Origin: Natrarchaeobaculum sulfurireducens
Lineage (GTDB): Archaea > Halobacteriota > Halobacteria > Halobacteriales > Natrialbaceae
Assembly (NCBI RefSeq): GCF_003430825.1
Contig: NZ_CP024047.1
Span: forward strand, 2,542,001 to 2,606,000
DNA: 64,000 bases
Direction: 5' to 3'
Shown here: positions 51,733-61,378 of the stretch, piece by piece
Layout of the letters: every line of letters starts with the position of its first letter
Numbering within the stretch: the first letter of the stretch is position 1
Notes under the pieces: model-generated
Databases searched by the model: none
What the model was told of the DNA's origin: nothing
What the model saw: only the letters and a program-made list of their open reading frames with translations
Position numbers and translations under genes: made by a program

Positions 51733-52893
51733 ATGACGACGTTACGGACGCCCGGACCGACCGTCGGGGTAGTCGGTGGCGGACAGCTCGGTCGGATGCT
51801 CGCCGAGGCCGCCGCCCCACTCGGCGTCGAGGTGATCGTACTCGATCCAACGCCGGACTGTCCGGCGGCGCTCGTCGCGCGCGACCAGCTCGTCGCCGAC
51901 TTCGACGACGAAGACGCCATCCGAGACCTCGCCTCGCGCGCGGACGTTCTCACGTTCGAGATCGAACTCGCCGACCAGACGGCCCTTGACCGCGTTAGCG
52001 AGGACACCGGAACGCCCGTTCACCCGAAGCCGGAGACGTTAGAGACGATCCACGACAAGCTCGTCCAGAAACGCGAACTCGAGGGCGCGGGCGTCCCTGT
52101 CCCGCCGTTTCGCGAGGTCGACGACGCCGACGACGTCCGTGCGGCAATCGACGACTACGGCGGTCCCGTGATGCTCAAAGCCCGCACCGGCGGCTACGAC
52201 GGCCGCGGGAACGTCCCCGTCGAGTCGAAAGCCGAGGCTGAAAAAGCCCTCGAGTCGGTCGCCGGCCCCGCGATGGTCGAGGCCTTCGTCGACTTCGAAC
52301 GTGAGATTTCGGTCATCGCCGTGAAAGGAGACGACGAGATCGCTGCCTTCCCCATCGGGGAGAACGTCCACGAAGAAGAGATCCTGCGCGAGACGGTCGT
52401 CCCCGCCGGCTCGAGTGACGCCGTCGCCGACCGGGCCCGCGATGTGGCCGCGGACGTGCTCGAAGTGATGGAGGGATGGGGCGTGTACGGCATCGAGCTG
52501 TTCGAGACGCGCGACGGCGAGGTGTTGCTCAACGAGATCGCGCCGCGACCACACAACTCGGGACACTGGACGATCGAGGGGGCCCACAGTTCACAGTTCG
52601 AACAACACGTCCGTGCCGTCTTGGGGTGGCCGCTCGGGTCGACCGACCTGCGCGCGCCGACAGTCTCGAAGAACCTGCTGGCCGACGTCGAGGAGCCACG
52701 GGAGGCAGCGCTTTCGGACCTCGATCACATCCTCGAGACGCCCGGCGCAAATCTCCACTGGTACGGCAAGCGGGAGGCTCGCCCGCTGCGGAAGATGGGG
52801 CACGTCACCGTCACTGCACGCGAAAACGAATCGACCGACGATCTGCTCGAGGCCGCGCGCGACCTCGAGGAGGCCGTCACGTTCAGGTCGTAG
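51733..52893 (+). CDS. purK: N5-carboxyaminoimidazole ribonucleotide synthase
   Basis: A 386-residue ATP-grasp enzyme that carboxylates aminoimidazole ribonucleotide (with bicarbonate and ATP) in purine synthesis. Motifs are VGVVGGGQLGRM (residues 10-21), MLKARTGGYDGRGN in the ATP-grasp loop (near 150), and the metal/substrate segment EIAPRPHNSGHWTIEG (near 265). The ATG at 51733 is preferred over the extension from 51682. purE follows 48 bases later, so the pair forms a small operon. Confidence 0.96.
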   Translation: MTTLRTPGPTVGVVGGGQLGRMLAEAAAPLGVEVIVLDPTPDCPAALVARDQLVADFDDEDAIRDLASRADVLTFEIELADQTALDRVSEDTGTPVHPKPETLETIHDKLVQKRELEGAGVPVPPFREVDDADDVRAAIDDYGGPVMLKARTGGYDGRGNVPVESKAEAEKALESVAGPAMVEAFVDFEREISVIAVKGDDEIAAFPIGENVHEEEILRETVVPAGSSDAVADRARDVAADVLEVMEGWGVYGIELFETRDGEVLLNEIAPRPHNSGHWTIEGAHSSQFEQHVRAVLGWPLGSTDLRAPTVSKNLLADVEEPREAALSDLDHILETPGANLHWYGKREARPLRKMGHVTVTARENESTDDLLEAARDLEEAVTFRS

Positions 52894-52941
52894 CCGCGGC
52901 GTTTACCACCGTTTGAAGTTCTTCGCGGATCATCACCATCC

Positions 52942-53580
52942 ATGAGCGAGAGCGTTCGCGATCTCATCGATAGATTGCACCACGAGGCCGAGCAGGATCG
53001 GTCGACTGAGGAGACCCCCGACGTCGGCATCGTCATGGGTTCGGACAGCGATCTCGAGGTCATGCTGACCGGCGGGAAACGCCCCGGCGCGTACGACGCG
53101 TTCGTCGACGAACTCGGCTTTGCCGAACAGACGGACTACGAGGACGCGCCCGACGAGCGGTTCACCTTCGAGACGTACGTCACCTCGGCCCACCGCACGC
53201 CGGATCTGATGACGGCCTATGCCGAGACGGCCGAGGACCGGGGCCTCGAGGTCATCATCGCCGGTGCGGGCGGCAAGTCCGCGGACCTGCCGAACATGAC
53301 CGCCTCGGTCGCCTACCCGCTGCCGGTAATCGGCGTCCCCGTCCAGGAGAAGTCAGTTGACAGCGTTATCGGCATGCCCGCGGGCGCGCCGCTGGTCGCC
53401 GTCGACGCCGGCAAGTCGTTCAACGCCGCACTCTCGGCCGCCCAGATCCTCGCCCGGCAGTACGACGAGGTCCGCGAGCGACTCGTGTCCTATCACGACG
53501 GATTACGTGGTGGCGTCGGCGACGTCTCCCGCGAACTGCACGACGACGGCGTCGAACGCTTCCGGGAACGCGACCGATAG
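52942..53580 (+). CDS. purE: N5-carboxyaminoimidazole ribonucleotide mutase
   Basis: A 212-residue class I PurE that converts N5-CAIR to CAIR. GIVMGSDSDLEVM (near 29), TSAHRTPDLM (near 85) and IIAGAGGKSADLPNM (near 108) are the active-site loops. Compared with bacterial PurE (about 165 residues), it has an N-terminal helix and an approximately 20-residue acidic insertion after the first loop, plus a C-terminal extension, as in other haloarchaeal PurE. Downstream, 53626-53643 forms a GTGATCG/CGATCAC hairpin that may end the transcript. Confidence 0.95.
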   Translation: MSESVRDLIDRLHHEAEQDRSTEETPDVGIVMGSDSDLEVMLTGGKRPGAYDAFVDELGFAEQTDYEDAPDERFTFETYVTSAHRTPDLMTAYAETAEDRGLEVIIAGAGGKSADLPNMTASVAYPLPVIGVPVQEKSVDSVIGMPAGAPLVAVDAGKSFNAALSAAQILARQYDEVRERLVSYHDGLRGGVGDVSRELHDDGVERFRERDR

Positions 53581-54003
53581 TCGGTCGGACCGAATCGACA
53601 AGTAATCCGGTCTTGGGCGTTCTGAGTGATCGTTCTCGATCACGCACGGAGCCGCCAGCGTTTGGCCGGTTTCCCGTCTCGAGTGTGCGAGACCACCCAG
53701 AGACCACCAGAGTCGACACCGTGACGCCAGTCCCGGCTCCGACGGTCGACGGCGTCTCAGCTCCAGCAATCGATAGGCTGCGTCTCGGCCAGTAGAGTCA
53801 GCAGATAACAGGTCCCCTACGAACCGCCCGATCGGTAATCATGTCTTACCGTTTCGTTCACCCCTTTGACCAGTACATATTGTATAAGGCGATTATTCAG
53901 GTAGATCTGCGGACACTGAAGACGGTTTGTAGCCCGTGTTAGGCCGAAAAACGAACAATCAACCCTTATGTGCATGGGGTATGAACGTCCGAACGTTACG
54001 GAG
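53581..54003. other. Intergenic stretch between purE and nuo
   Basis: It holds a perfect seven-base-stem hairpin (53626-53643) after purE, and an AT-rich segment (53870-53900) plus CTTATG at 53965-53970 that is the likely nuo promoter. No credible gene was found. Confidence 0.45.
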
Positions 54004-54405
54004 ATGAACGATTGGATAGCGATTGGGGCGTTAGCGCTCATTGGACTGCTGATACCGCTTGCGATGATGACGGTATCGTACCTCCTGCGGCCGAGCGTCC
54101 CAGAAACGAGCAAACGTGCCACCTACGAGAGTGGCGAGGTGCCGACCGGTGGGACCCGCATCCGGTTCAACATCCAGTACTACATGGTCGCGCTCTTGTT
54201 CCTCGTCTTCGATATCGAAACCGTCCTGCTGTTCCCATGGGCGGTCGTGTATCTGGATGCCATCGAATCCGACGCGGTGTCGACGCTCGAGATTCTCGGA
54301 CCGATGGTCGCGTTCGTCGCGATCCTGCTCGTCGGTCTCGGCTGGGCGTGGCGCAGCGGTGCAGTACAGTGGGCACAAACACCCCGACAGGTGGACGAAA
54401 CGTGA
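54004..54405 (+). CDS. nuoA: Complex I subunit A
   Basis: A 133-residue three-helix subunit of the membrane arm. It has the loop YESGEVPTGGTRIRFNIQYY and the VFDIETVLLFPWAV helix, both diagnostic of NuoA/ND3. The ATG at 54004 fits the TATA-like CTTATG at 53965-53970; an earlier ATG (53968) overlaps that box and is disfavoured. First gene of the nuo operon, followed by nuoB. Confidence 0.94.
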   Translation: MNDWIAIGALALIGLLIPLAMMTVSYLLRPSVPETSKRATYESGEVPTGGTRIRFNIQYYMVALLFLVFDIETVLLFPWAVVYLDAIESDAVSTLEILGPMVAFVAILLVGLGWAWRSGAVQWAQTPRQVDET

Positions 54406-54411
54406 GCGACA

Positions 54412-55119
54412 ATGAGTAACGACGACCCCAGACAATCGATTGAGGCAAGTACCGCCCCGTCGACGGCGACCCAAGACGCCCGAATGGGTGCCGGCGTCGA
54501 CGACCGGTTCAACTCGAAGCTTCGTGAAGCGTTCGGCGCGTCGCCGTTCATCCTCACGAAGTTCGACGAGTTCATGAACTGGGTCCGCGGGAACTCGATG
54601 TTCATGCTGCAGTTCGGAATCGCCTGCTGCAGCATCGAGATGATCCACACCTACGCGATCAAACACGACATCGACCGCTACGGTGCCGGCGTCCCCCGCG
54701 CCTCGCCGCGACAGGCCGACGTCATGATCGTTCCCGGGACGATCGTCTCGAAGTTCGGCCCGCGCATGAAGCGCGTCTACGACCAGATGCCCGAACCCAA
54801 GTTCGTCGTCGGGATGGGTTCGTGTACGATCTCCGGCGGCCCCTTCCAGGAAGGCTACAACGTCGTGAAGGGTGCCGAGGAGATCATTCCCGTCGACATC
54901 CACGTTCCCGGCTGTCCGCCACGACCCGAGGCGCTGATCTACGGCGTCCTCAAGCTTCAAGAGCGGATCCAAAAGGGTGAATCCTCTCCCGTCGTCGTCA
55001 AGCCGTACGAACTCGAGCGCTTCGGCGACCTGCAACGGGACGAACTAGTGCAGAAACTGGCCGACGAGATCAACGAAGACGACCTCGTTATGCGGTATAA
55101 CTGGGCTGATTCACCATGA
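54412..55119 (+). CDS. nuoB: Complex I subunit B
   Basis: A 235-residue iron-sulfur subunit holding the N2 cluster. The ligating cysteines are in ACCSIEM (near 75), GSCTISGG (near 140) and PGCPPRPE (near 170). A polar N-terminal extension of about 30 residues is haloarchaeal style. The stop overlaps the nuoCD start by four bases. Confidence 0.96.
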   Translation: MSNDDPRQSIEASTAPSTATQDARMGAGVDDRFNSKLREAFGASPFILTKFDEFMNWVRGNSMFMLQFGIACCSIEMIHTYAIKHDIDRYGAGVPRASPRQADVMIVPGTIVSKFGPRMKRVYDQMPEPKFVVGMGSCTISGGPFQEGYNVVKGAEEIIPVDIHVPGCPPRPEALIYGVLKLQERIQKGESSPVVVKPYELERFGDLQRDELVQKLADEINEDDLVMRYNWADSP

Positions 55120-56768
55120 GTACGGGAGTCGAAGAGACATCGGACGTCGAACGTGAAGACCAACTCGAGGCGCTACTCGGAGACCGCGTTCTCGCTCGCG
55201 ATGAGCACCTGAACGCACCGGGCGTCGTCGTCAATCCCGGCGACGTCCAGGACGTGCTGTTTACGCTGCGAGACGAGGCGGGCTACGATCACTGCTCGTG
55301 CGTGACCGCCCAGCAGTACGAGGACCGGTACGAGACGATCTACCACCTCAAGAAGTTCGCCGATCCAACCGACGAGGTGAGCGTCGTCGTTCCGACGCCA
55401 CTCGACGCCCCGGTCAGCCAGAGCGCCGAACCAGTGTACCGGACGGCCGACTGGCATGAGCGCGAAGCGTACGATCTGGTGGGGATCGAGTACGACGACC
55501 ACCCGGATCTGCGACGAATCCTGCTTCCCGAGACGTGGCAAGGACATCCGCTCGGTGGCGACTACGACCAGGACAAACCACAGGTCGTGACGCTCTCAGA
55601 GCACGCAAATCCGCTCGCGCCCGACCACCGTGACTCCGAGGGAGACACGATGTTCCTAAACGTCGGCCCTCACCACCCGGCGACCCACGGTGTGCTTCAC
55701 GTCAAGACGGTGTTAGACGGCGAAACCGTCGTCGACGTCGACCCGGACATCGGCTACCTCCACCGCTGTGAGGAGCAGATGTGCCAGCAGGGGACCTACC
55801 GGCATCAGATCATGCCCTACCCCGATCGGTGGGACTACGTCTCCTCTGGTTTGCTCAACGAATGGGCCTACGCGCGAGCGATCGAGGATATGGCCGACAT
55901 CGAGGTGCCCGAATACGCACAGATCATCCGGACGATGGGTTCGGAACTGTGCCGGATCGCCTCACACATGCTCGCGCTCGGAACGTTCGCACTGGACGTC
56001 TACGGTGAGTTCACCGCGACGTTCATGTATACGTTCCGCGACCGCGAGATTATCCAGGATCTCCTCGAGGATCTCACCGGCCAGCGGATGATGTTCAACT
56101 ACTTCCGGGTCGGCGGCGTCGCCTGGGACCTGCCAGAACCCCGCGAGGAGTTCTTCGCACAGGCGCGTGACTTCCTCAATGAACTCCCCTCGAAGGTCGA
56201 CGAGTACAACGACCTGATCACGACTAACGAGATCTTCCAACTGCGCTGTGCCGACACCGGCATTCTCGAGCCCGAGGTCGCAAAGCAGTACGGCTGTACT
56301 GGCCCGGTCGCCCGCGGCTCTGGCATCGACTACGACCTCCGCCGTGACGATCCCTACGGCTACTACGACGAACTCGACTGGGACGTCGTCACGATGGACG
56401 GCTGTGACAACTACAGTCGCGTCCTCGTCCGCATGCAGGAAGTCGAAGAGTCCGCGAAGATCGTCGAGCAGTGTCTCGACGTCCTCGAGAGCTGGCCCGA
56501 AGACGAACGCGACATCCAGGCCAACGTGCCACGGACGCTGAAACCGGACGCTGACGCCGAGATCTATCGCGCCGTCGAGGCCGCAAAGGGTGAACTCGGC
56601 ATCTACATGCGTTCTGACGGCACCGACAAGCCGGCTCGATTCAAGATCCGCAGCCCGTGTTTCTCGAACCTACAAGCACTCGGGGAGATGACCGAAGGGG
56701 AGTACATCCCTGATCTGGTCGCCTCGCTCGGCAGCTTGGACATCGTGCTCGGAGAGGTGGATCGATGA
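55116..56768 (+). CDS. nuoCD: Fused complex I subunits C and D
   Basis: A 550-residue fusion. Residues about 1-160 are NuoC (motifs VYRTADWHEREAYDLVGIEY) and residues about 175-550 are NuoD, including GPHHPATHGVLH (near 180), YLHRCEEQM and the C-terminal RSPCFSNLQAL. NuoD forms the quinone pocket with NuoB. The fusion is known in several bacteria and archaea. The stop overlaps nuoH by four bases. Confidence 0.96.
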   Translation: MSTGVEETSDVEREDQLEALLGDRVLARDEHLNAPGVVVNPGDVQDVLFTLRDEAGYDHCSCVTAQQYEDRYETIYHLKKFADPTDEVSVVVPTPLDAPVSQSAEPVYRTADWHEREAYDLVGIEYDDHPDLRRILLPETWQGHPLGGDYDQDKPQVVTLSEHANPLAPDHRDSEGDTMFLNVGPHHPATHGVLHVKTVLDGETVVDVDPDIGYLHRCEEQMCQQGTYRHQIMPYPDRWDYVSSGLLNEWAYARAIEDMADIEVPEYAQIIRTMGSELCRIASHMLALGTFALDVYGEFTATFMYTFRDREIIQDLLEDLTGQRMMFNYFRVGGVAWDLPEPREEFFAQARDFLNELPSKVDEYNDLITTNEIFQLRCADTGILEPEVAKQYGCTGPVARGSGIDYDLRRDDPYGYYDELDWDVVTMDGCDNYSRVLVRMQEVEESAKIVEQCLDVLESWPEDERDIQANVPRTLKPDADAEIYRAVEAAKGELGIYMRSDGTDKPARFKIRSPCFSNLQALGEMTEGEYIPDLVASLGSLDIVLGEVDR

Positions 56769-57859
56769 CCGCGGCGGCCACCTACCTGCCGTTGCAAAAC
56801 GGCGAGACGGTGTTGCTACCGGAACGGCTGGCCGATCTGACCGGACTCGGTGAGTTCGGCGTGGCCGGCGAGTTGCTCGCGGCGTTCGTCGCGGCGTTCA
56901 TCGTCGCGAACATCATGCTCGCGATGACCGGCGTCGCCGGGCCGTGGGCAAAGCGGAAGATTACCGCGGCGTTCACCGACCGGATCGCGGTCAATCACCT
57001 CGGTCCGGGTGGCATTCTGATCATCGTGGCCGACTCGGTTCGCCTGCTCTCGAAAGAGAACATCATCCCCGAAAACGCGGATCGACCGGCCTACGACCTC
57101 GCACCGATCGTGATCGCTGGCTCGGCGCTGCTCGGCTTCGCCGTGATCCCGATGGGAAGCGGCATCCACCTCGCCGATCCCGAAGTCGGACTGGCGTTCG
57201 TCTTCGCGGTCGCCGGAATCGCCTCCATCGGCCTCATGATGGCCGGCTATGCCTCTGGAAACAAATACTCGATGCTCGGCGGGTTGCGGGCGGTCGCACA
57301 GAACATCGCCTACGAGATTCCGCTCGTCGTGACCGGGATGTCGGTCGTGCTCTTTGCTGGGTCGCTCCAGATGGGGACGATCGTCGAGGCGCAGGCGGAA
57401 CCGCTAGTGACGATCGCGGGTGTAACGATCCCATCGTGGTTCGCACTCGTCAATCCGTTCGCATTCGTACTGTTCCTGATCGCGAACTTCGCGGAAGTCG
57501 GACGAAACCCGTTCGACATGCCCGAAGCGCCGGCTGAACTGATCGCCGGCTACCAGACCGAGTACTCCTCGGTCTACTTCGTGCTGGTCTATCTCGGGGA
57601 GTTCCTCCACATCTTCCTGGGTGGGGCGATCATCGCGACGATCTTCCTCGGCGGACCGGCCGGCCCCGGACCGGCGGAACTGGGCATCGTCTGGTTCCTC
57701 ATCAAGATCTGGGGCGTGTTCCTCCTGACCCAGTGGCTTCGCTCTGCGATTCCACGGGTCAGAATCGACCACTTGATCGAGATCGGCTGGAAGGGGCTGT
57801 TGGTGCTCGCCTTCGCGAACCTCTTCTTGACCGCAGCGATCGTTGGGGTGATAGCATGA
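56765..57859 (+). CDS. nuoH: Complex I subunit H
   Basis: A 364-residue eight-helix subunit linking the arms. The quinone-access loop motifs DLAPIVI and NPFDMPEAPAELIAGYQTEY (near 241) are present. The stop overlaps the ATG of nuoI. Confidence 0.96.
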   Translation: MTAAATYLPLQNGETVLLPERLADLTGLGEFGVAGELLAAFVAAFIVANIMLAMTGVAGPWAKRKITAAFTDRIAVNHLGPGGILIIVADSVRLLSKENIIPENADRPAYDLAPIVIAGSALLGFAVIPMGSGIHLADPEVGLAFVFAVAGIASIGLMMAGYASGNKYSMLGGLRAVAQNIAYEIPLVVTGMSVVLFAGSLQMGTIVEAQAEPLVTIAGVTIPSWFALVNPFAFVLFLIANFAEVGRNPFDMPEAPAELIAGYQTEYSSVYFVLVYLGEFLHIFLGGAIIATIFLGGPAGPGPAELGIVWFLIKIWGVFLLTQWLRSAIPRVRIDHLIEIGWKGLLVLAFANLFLTAAIVGVIA

Positions 57860-58317
57860 TTGGACTTCTCAAATCGATGGCGACGACGATGAAACACGCA
57901 CTGGACGGCTCTACGTTCACCGTAGAGTATCCGAAGACCGCACCGGACGTCTCCCCGCGCTTTCGGGGCGTCCACAAGTTCAGCCAGGAACGGTGTATCT
58001 GGTGTCGCCAGTGTGAGAACGTCTGTCCGAACGACACCATCCAGATCGTGATGGACGACAAGCGAAACGGCGAACAGTACAACCTCCACATCGGCCAGTG
58101 TATCTACTGCCGGCTCTGTGAGGAGGTCTGTCCCGTCGACGCCATCTTGCTCACCCAAAACTTCGAGTTTACGGGCGACACCAAGCAGGATCTGGTCTAC
58201 AACAAAGACCAGCTACGAGCCGTACCGTGGTACAAGGACATCGATCCCCTCGAGTCACGCGAACCCGATCGGGGCGCGTGGATCGGCGAGGGTGAAGGAG
58301 ACGTCGACTACCAGTAA
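57856..58317 (+). CDS. nuoI: Complex I subunit I (2x[4Fe-4S])
   Basis: A 153-residue ferredoxin-type subunit. Two cysteine clusters, CIWCRQCENVCP and CIYCRLCEEVCP, bind the N6a and N6b clusters. The N-terminal amphipathic helix and C-terminal tail are normal. ATG overlaps the nuoH stop. Confidence 0.97.
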   Translation: MIGLLKSMATTMKHALDGSTFTVEYPKTAPDVSPRFRGVHKFSQERCIWCRQCENVCPNDTIQIVMDDKRNGEQYNLHIGQCIYCRLCEEVCPVDAILLTQNFEFTGDTKQDLVYNKDQLRAVPWYKDIDPLESREPDRGAWIGEGEGDVDYQ

Positions 58318-58319
58318 CT

Positions 58320-58598
58320 ATGATGCAAACAATCGCGTTCGCGTTGTTCGCGGCCCTCACCCTCGGGAGCGCGCTGGGGGTAGTGCTCTTGCGTGACCCC
58401 TGGCACTCGGCGCTCATGCTCGGGGTAGCGTTGCTCAGCATCGCGGTCCACTACGTGATGCTGGCGGCGGAGTTCGTCGCCATGATGCAGATCCTCGTCT
58501 ACGTCGGCGGGGTACTCATCCTCATCACGTTCGCCGTGATGCTCACCCAGCGCGAGGAGCCGACAGACGCGGACACCGACGAGGTGGCACAGACATGA
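58320..58598 (+). CDS. nuoJ1: Complex I subunit J, N-terminal half
   Basis: A 92-residue protein covering the first three helices of NuoJ/ND6, including the pi-bulge helix MLAAEFVAMMQILVYVGGVL. It lacks the last two helices, which are encoded in the next frame. The start is two bases after the nuoI stop; the stop overlaps the second half by four bases. Confidence 0.92.
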   Translation: MMQTIAFALFAALTLGSALGVVLLRDPWHSALMLGVALLSIAVHYVMLAAEFVAMMQILVYVGGVLILITFAVMLTQREEPTDADTDEVAQT

Positions 58599-59038
58599 CG
58601 AACCGACCGAGACTCCACACGAGTGGAACCCTCGCACCCGGATTGCTCGCAGTCGTCCTCTTCGGCGTGATGGCGGCGATCGCGTGGACGACCCAGTTCG
58701 GGGAGATGAGCGGCTATCCGGACGGAATCGCCATCACCTCCGAGATCGGATACGCGATGTTCAACTTGGAGGCGCTGCAGTCCGGTGAGGGGGCGATCCC
58801 CGACACCGAGCCGTTCCTCGTCGCGTTCATCCTGATCGCGATCGTCTTAGACGCCGCACTCGACGCGTCGTTGGTCCTCGCAAAGCGCGAGGAAGGCGGC
58901 GAGCCAGTCTCGCCGCTGGCTAGCCAGCGCGATACCCGACCGGCGTCCGGCGGCGCAGTTGCCGACGGTGGTCACGAACCCACCTCGAGGGTCGGCCCCA
59001 CCGACGGGGCTCGAACGGAGGGGGGTGAGTCTCGATGA
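58595..59038 (+). CDS. nuoJ2: Complex I subunit J, C-terminal half
   Basis: A 147-residue protein with two helices (about 14-33 and 71-90) that supply the rest of NuoJ, followed by an unusually long acidic, disordered C-terminal tail (about 97-147). The split of NuoJ into two coupled genes appears to be typical of haloarchaea. Confidence 0.85.
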   Translation: MTNRPRLHTSGTLAPGLLAVVLFGVMAAIAWTTQFGEMSGYPDGIAITSEIGYAMFNLEALQSGEGAIPDTEPFLVAFILIAIVLDAALDASLVLAKREEGGEPVSPLASQRDTRPASGGAVADGGHEPTSRVGPTDGARTEGGESR

Positions 59039-59340
59039 CGATTCCGATCGAGTACTACGTCTTGTTGTCGATGGGGCTGTTCTGTATCGGCCTCTTCGGC
59101 ATCCTGACGCGTCGTAACGCACTGATGTTTCTCATGTCCGTCGAGCTCATGATGAACGCGGCGGTCATCAACCTGATCGCGTTCGCGTTCTATCATGGGA
59201 ACCTCACGGGGCAGGTCTTCGCGCTGTTCGCGATGGCTCTTGCTGCCGCGGAGGTCGCCGTCGGGCTCGGGATCATCCTGGTGTTGTACCGTAACTTCCG
59301 TGACGTCGACGTCACGGTACCGACGACGATGAGGTGGTAA
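59035..59340 (+). CDS. nuoK: Complex I subunit K
   Basis: A 101-residue three-helix subunit of the ND4L type. The membrane glutamates lie in LMSVELMMNAAVINL and ALAAAEVAVGLGII. ATG overlaps the nuoJ2 stop; nuoL follows with no gap. Confidence 0.95.
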   Translation: MTIPIEYYVLLSMGLFCIGLFGILTRRNALMFLMSVELMMNAAVINLIAFAFYHGNLTGQVFALFAMALAAAEVAVGLGIILVLYRNFRDVDVTVPTTMRW

Positions 59341-59341
59341 G

Positions 59342-61378
59342 ATGGAAGGCGCATTCGACTACGCACCGGCGATTGCACTGTTCCCGCTCGTGGCGTTCGT
59401 CGTCGCGCTCGCGTTCGGCAAGTACATGCCGAAGAAGGGCGCGATTGCCGGCATCGCTGCGACGGCTGGCTCGCTGTTGCTCTCGCTGTGGATGCTGGCG
59501 GCCGTCGCGAGCGGTGAGACCTACCACGAGACGCTTTATACGTGGGCGGTCGGTGACGCGGCGAGCCAGACCGGCGTCTCCGGTATCGAGTTCACGTTCG
59601 GTATCCTGATCGATCCGCTCGCGGCCCTGATGCTGGTAATCGTCTCGCTCGTGGCGTTTCTCGTCCACGTCTTCAGCCTCGGCTACATGAACGCCGAGGG
59701 CGAGACCGGCCTCCCACGATACTACGCCGGCCTCGGGCTCTTTACGTTCAGCATGCTCGCGTTCGTCTACGCAGACAACCTGCTGATGGCGTTCATGTTC
59801 TTCGAGCTCGTGGGCCTTTGTTCGTTCCTGCTGATCGGGTTCTGGTTCCGCACGAAGTCGGCCCCGTCGGCGGCGAAGAAGGCGTTCCTCGTCACCCGCT
59901 TCGGTGACTACTTCTTCCTGCTCGGGGTCGTCGCGATCGGCGCGACGTTCGGAACTCTGCAGTTCGCTGGCGACGCCTCGTTCGTTGCCGCAGCAGAGAC
60001 CGCCATCGCCGACGGCGAGACGCTGTTCGGCTTCGGCGCCGAAACCTGGGTGACGATCACGGGACTACTCGTCCTCGGTGGCGTCATTGGGAAATCCGCA
60101 CAGTTCCCGCTGCACACCTGGTTACCGGATGCGATGGAGGGTCCGACCACTGTCTCCGCACTGATTCACGCGGCGACGATGGTCGCTGCGGGTGTCTACC
60201 TCGTCGCACGCATGTTCGGTTACTACGCGCTGTCGCCGACGGCGCTGGCGATCATCGCCTTCGTCGGCGGCTTCACCGCGCTCTTTGCGGCGACAATGGG
60301 TGTCGTCAAAGACGACATCAAACAGGTGCTCGCATACTCCACCATCAGCCAGTACGGCTACATGATGCTCGGACTGGGCGTCGGCGGCTACGTCGCCGGG
60401 GTCTTCCACCTGATGAACCACGCCTTCTTCAAGGCGTTGCTGTTCCTCGGCGCCGGCGCCGTCATCGTCCTCATGCACCACGAACAGGACATGTGGAAGA
60501 TGGGCGGCTTAAAGGACAAAGCGCCGATCACCTACTACACGTTCCTCGCTGGCGCGCTCGCGCTCGCGGGCATCATCCCGTTCTCGGGCTTCTGGTCGAA
60601 AGACGAGATTCTCTTCGACGCCATGATCGTCGGCGTCGAGGAGCCGCTGATCATGGCCGCCTACGCGATGGGACTGCTGGCCGTCTTCTTCACCGGCTTC
60701 TACACCTTCCGGATGGTCTTTTTGACCTTCCACGGTGAGCCCCGGTCGGAAGCAGCCGAAGACCCTCACCCTGTGGGCTGGTCGATCAAGGCCCCACTGA
60801 TCGTGCTGGGCGTGCTCGCGCTCGTTGCAGGCATCGCCAACCTCGCGCCGGTCGCGAAGCTCACCGGCCTCGACATCGAGTTCCTGCGCTTCTGGCTCGA
60901 CGGCGAGTACGGCGCGGTCGAGGGACTCACCTACGGCGCCTACACCGACCTACTGGCCTACGAGACCGGCTACATCGGCTCCGAACAGCTGACCGTCCTG
61001 CTCGCGGCGGGACTCTCGTTGCTGCTTGCGTTCTCCGGGGCCGGGCTCGCCTGGAAGCTGTACAACGTGCCCGAACCGGTCGAGCACAAAGAGAAACTCG
61101 GCTCTGCGGGCAAGGTCGTCGAGGACAACTACTACCAGGACGAGTATCAGGTCTGGCTCGCGGAAGGCGTTACGCTCCCGCTGGCTCGAGCCGCAGATCG
61201 GTTCGACCAGACGGTCATCGACGGCGTCGTCAACGGCGTCTCGACGGTAAGTCTGTTCGGCAGTAACGGGATGAAACGGCTGCAGACCGGTATCGTGACG
61301 AACTACGCGGCGCTGTTGGTGACGGGACTGATCGTCCTGTTGCTCGTGCTCGGATTCCTCGGAGGGTGGTTCATATGA
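59342..61378 (+). CDS. nuoL: Complex I subunit L (antiporter-like)
   Basis: A 678-residue antiporter-like proton-pumping subunit. It has the conserved FFELVGLCSFLLIGFWF glutamate helix (near 155), the QFPLHTWLPDAMEGPTTVSA motif (near 254) and HAFFKALLFLGAG (near 360). The C-terminal lateral helix is present. Its stop overlaps the nuoM start. Confidence 0.96.
   Translation: MEGAFDYAPAIALFPLVAFVVALAFGKYMPKKGAIAGIAATAGSLLLSLWMLAAVASGETYHETLYTWAVGDAASQTGVSGIEFTFGILIDPLAALMLVIVSLVAFLVHVFSLGYMNAEGETGLPRYYAGLGLFTFSMLAFVYADNLLMAFMFFELVGLCSFLLIGFWFRTKSAPSAAKKAFLVTRFGDYFFLLGVVAIGATFGTLQFAGDASFVAAAETAIADGETLFGFGAETWVTITGLLVLGGVIGKSAQFPLHTWLPDAMEGPTTVSALIHAATMVAAGVYLVARMFGYYALSPTALAIIAFVGGFTALFAATMGVVKDDIKQVLAYSTISQYGYMMLGLGVGGYVAGVFHLMNHAFFKALLFLGAGAVIVLMHHEQDMWKMGGLKDKAPITYYTFLAGALALAGIIPFSGFWSKDEILFDAMIVGVEEPLIMAAYAMGLLAVFFTGFYTFRMVFLTFHGEPRSEAAEDPHPVGWSIKAPLIVLGVLALVAGIANLAPVAKLTGLDIEFLRFWLDGEYGAVEGLTYGAYTDLLAYETGYIGSEQLTVLLAAGLSLLLAFSGAGLAWKLYNVPEPVEHKEKLGSAGKVVEDNYYQDEYQVWLAEGVTLPLARAADRFDQTVIDGVVNGVSTVSLFGSNGMKRLQTGIVTNYAALLVTGLIVLLLVLGFLGGWFI

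Noticed and set aside
53613-53795. Short plus-strand frame after purE
   Set aside because: No family, no promoter, composition unlike its neighbours.
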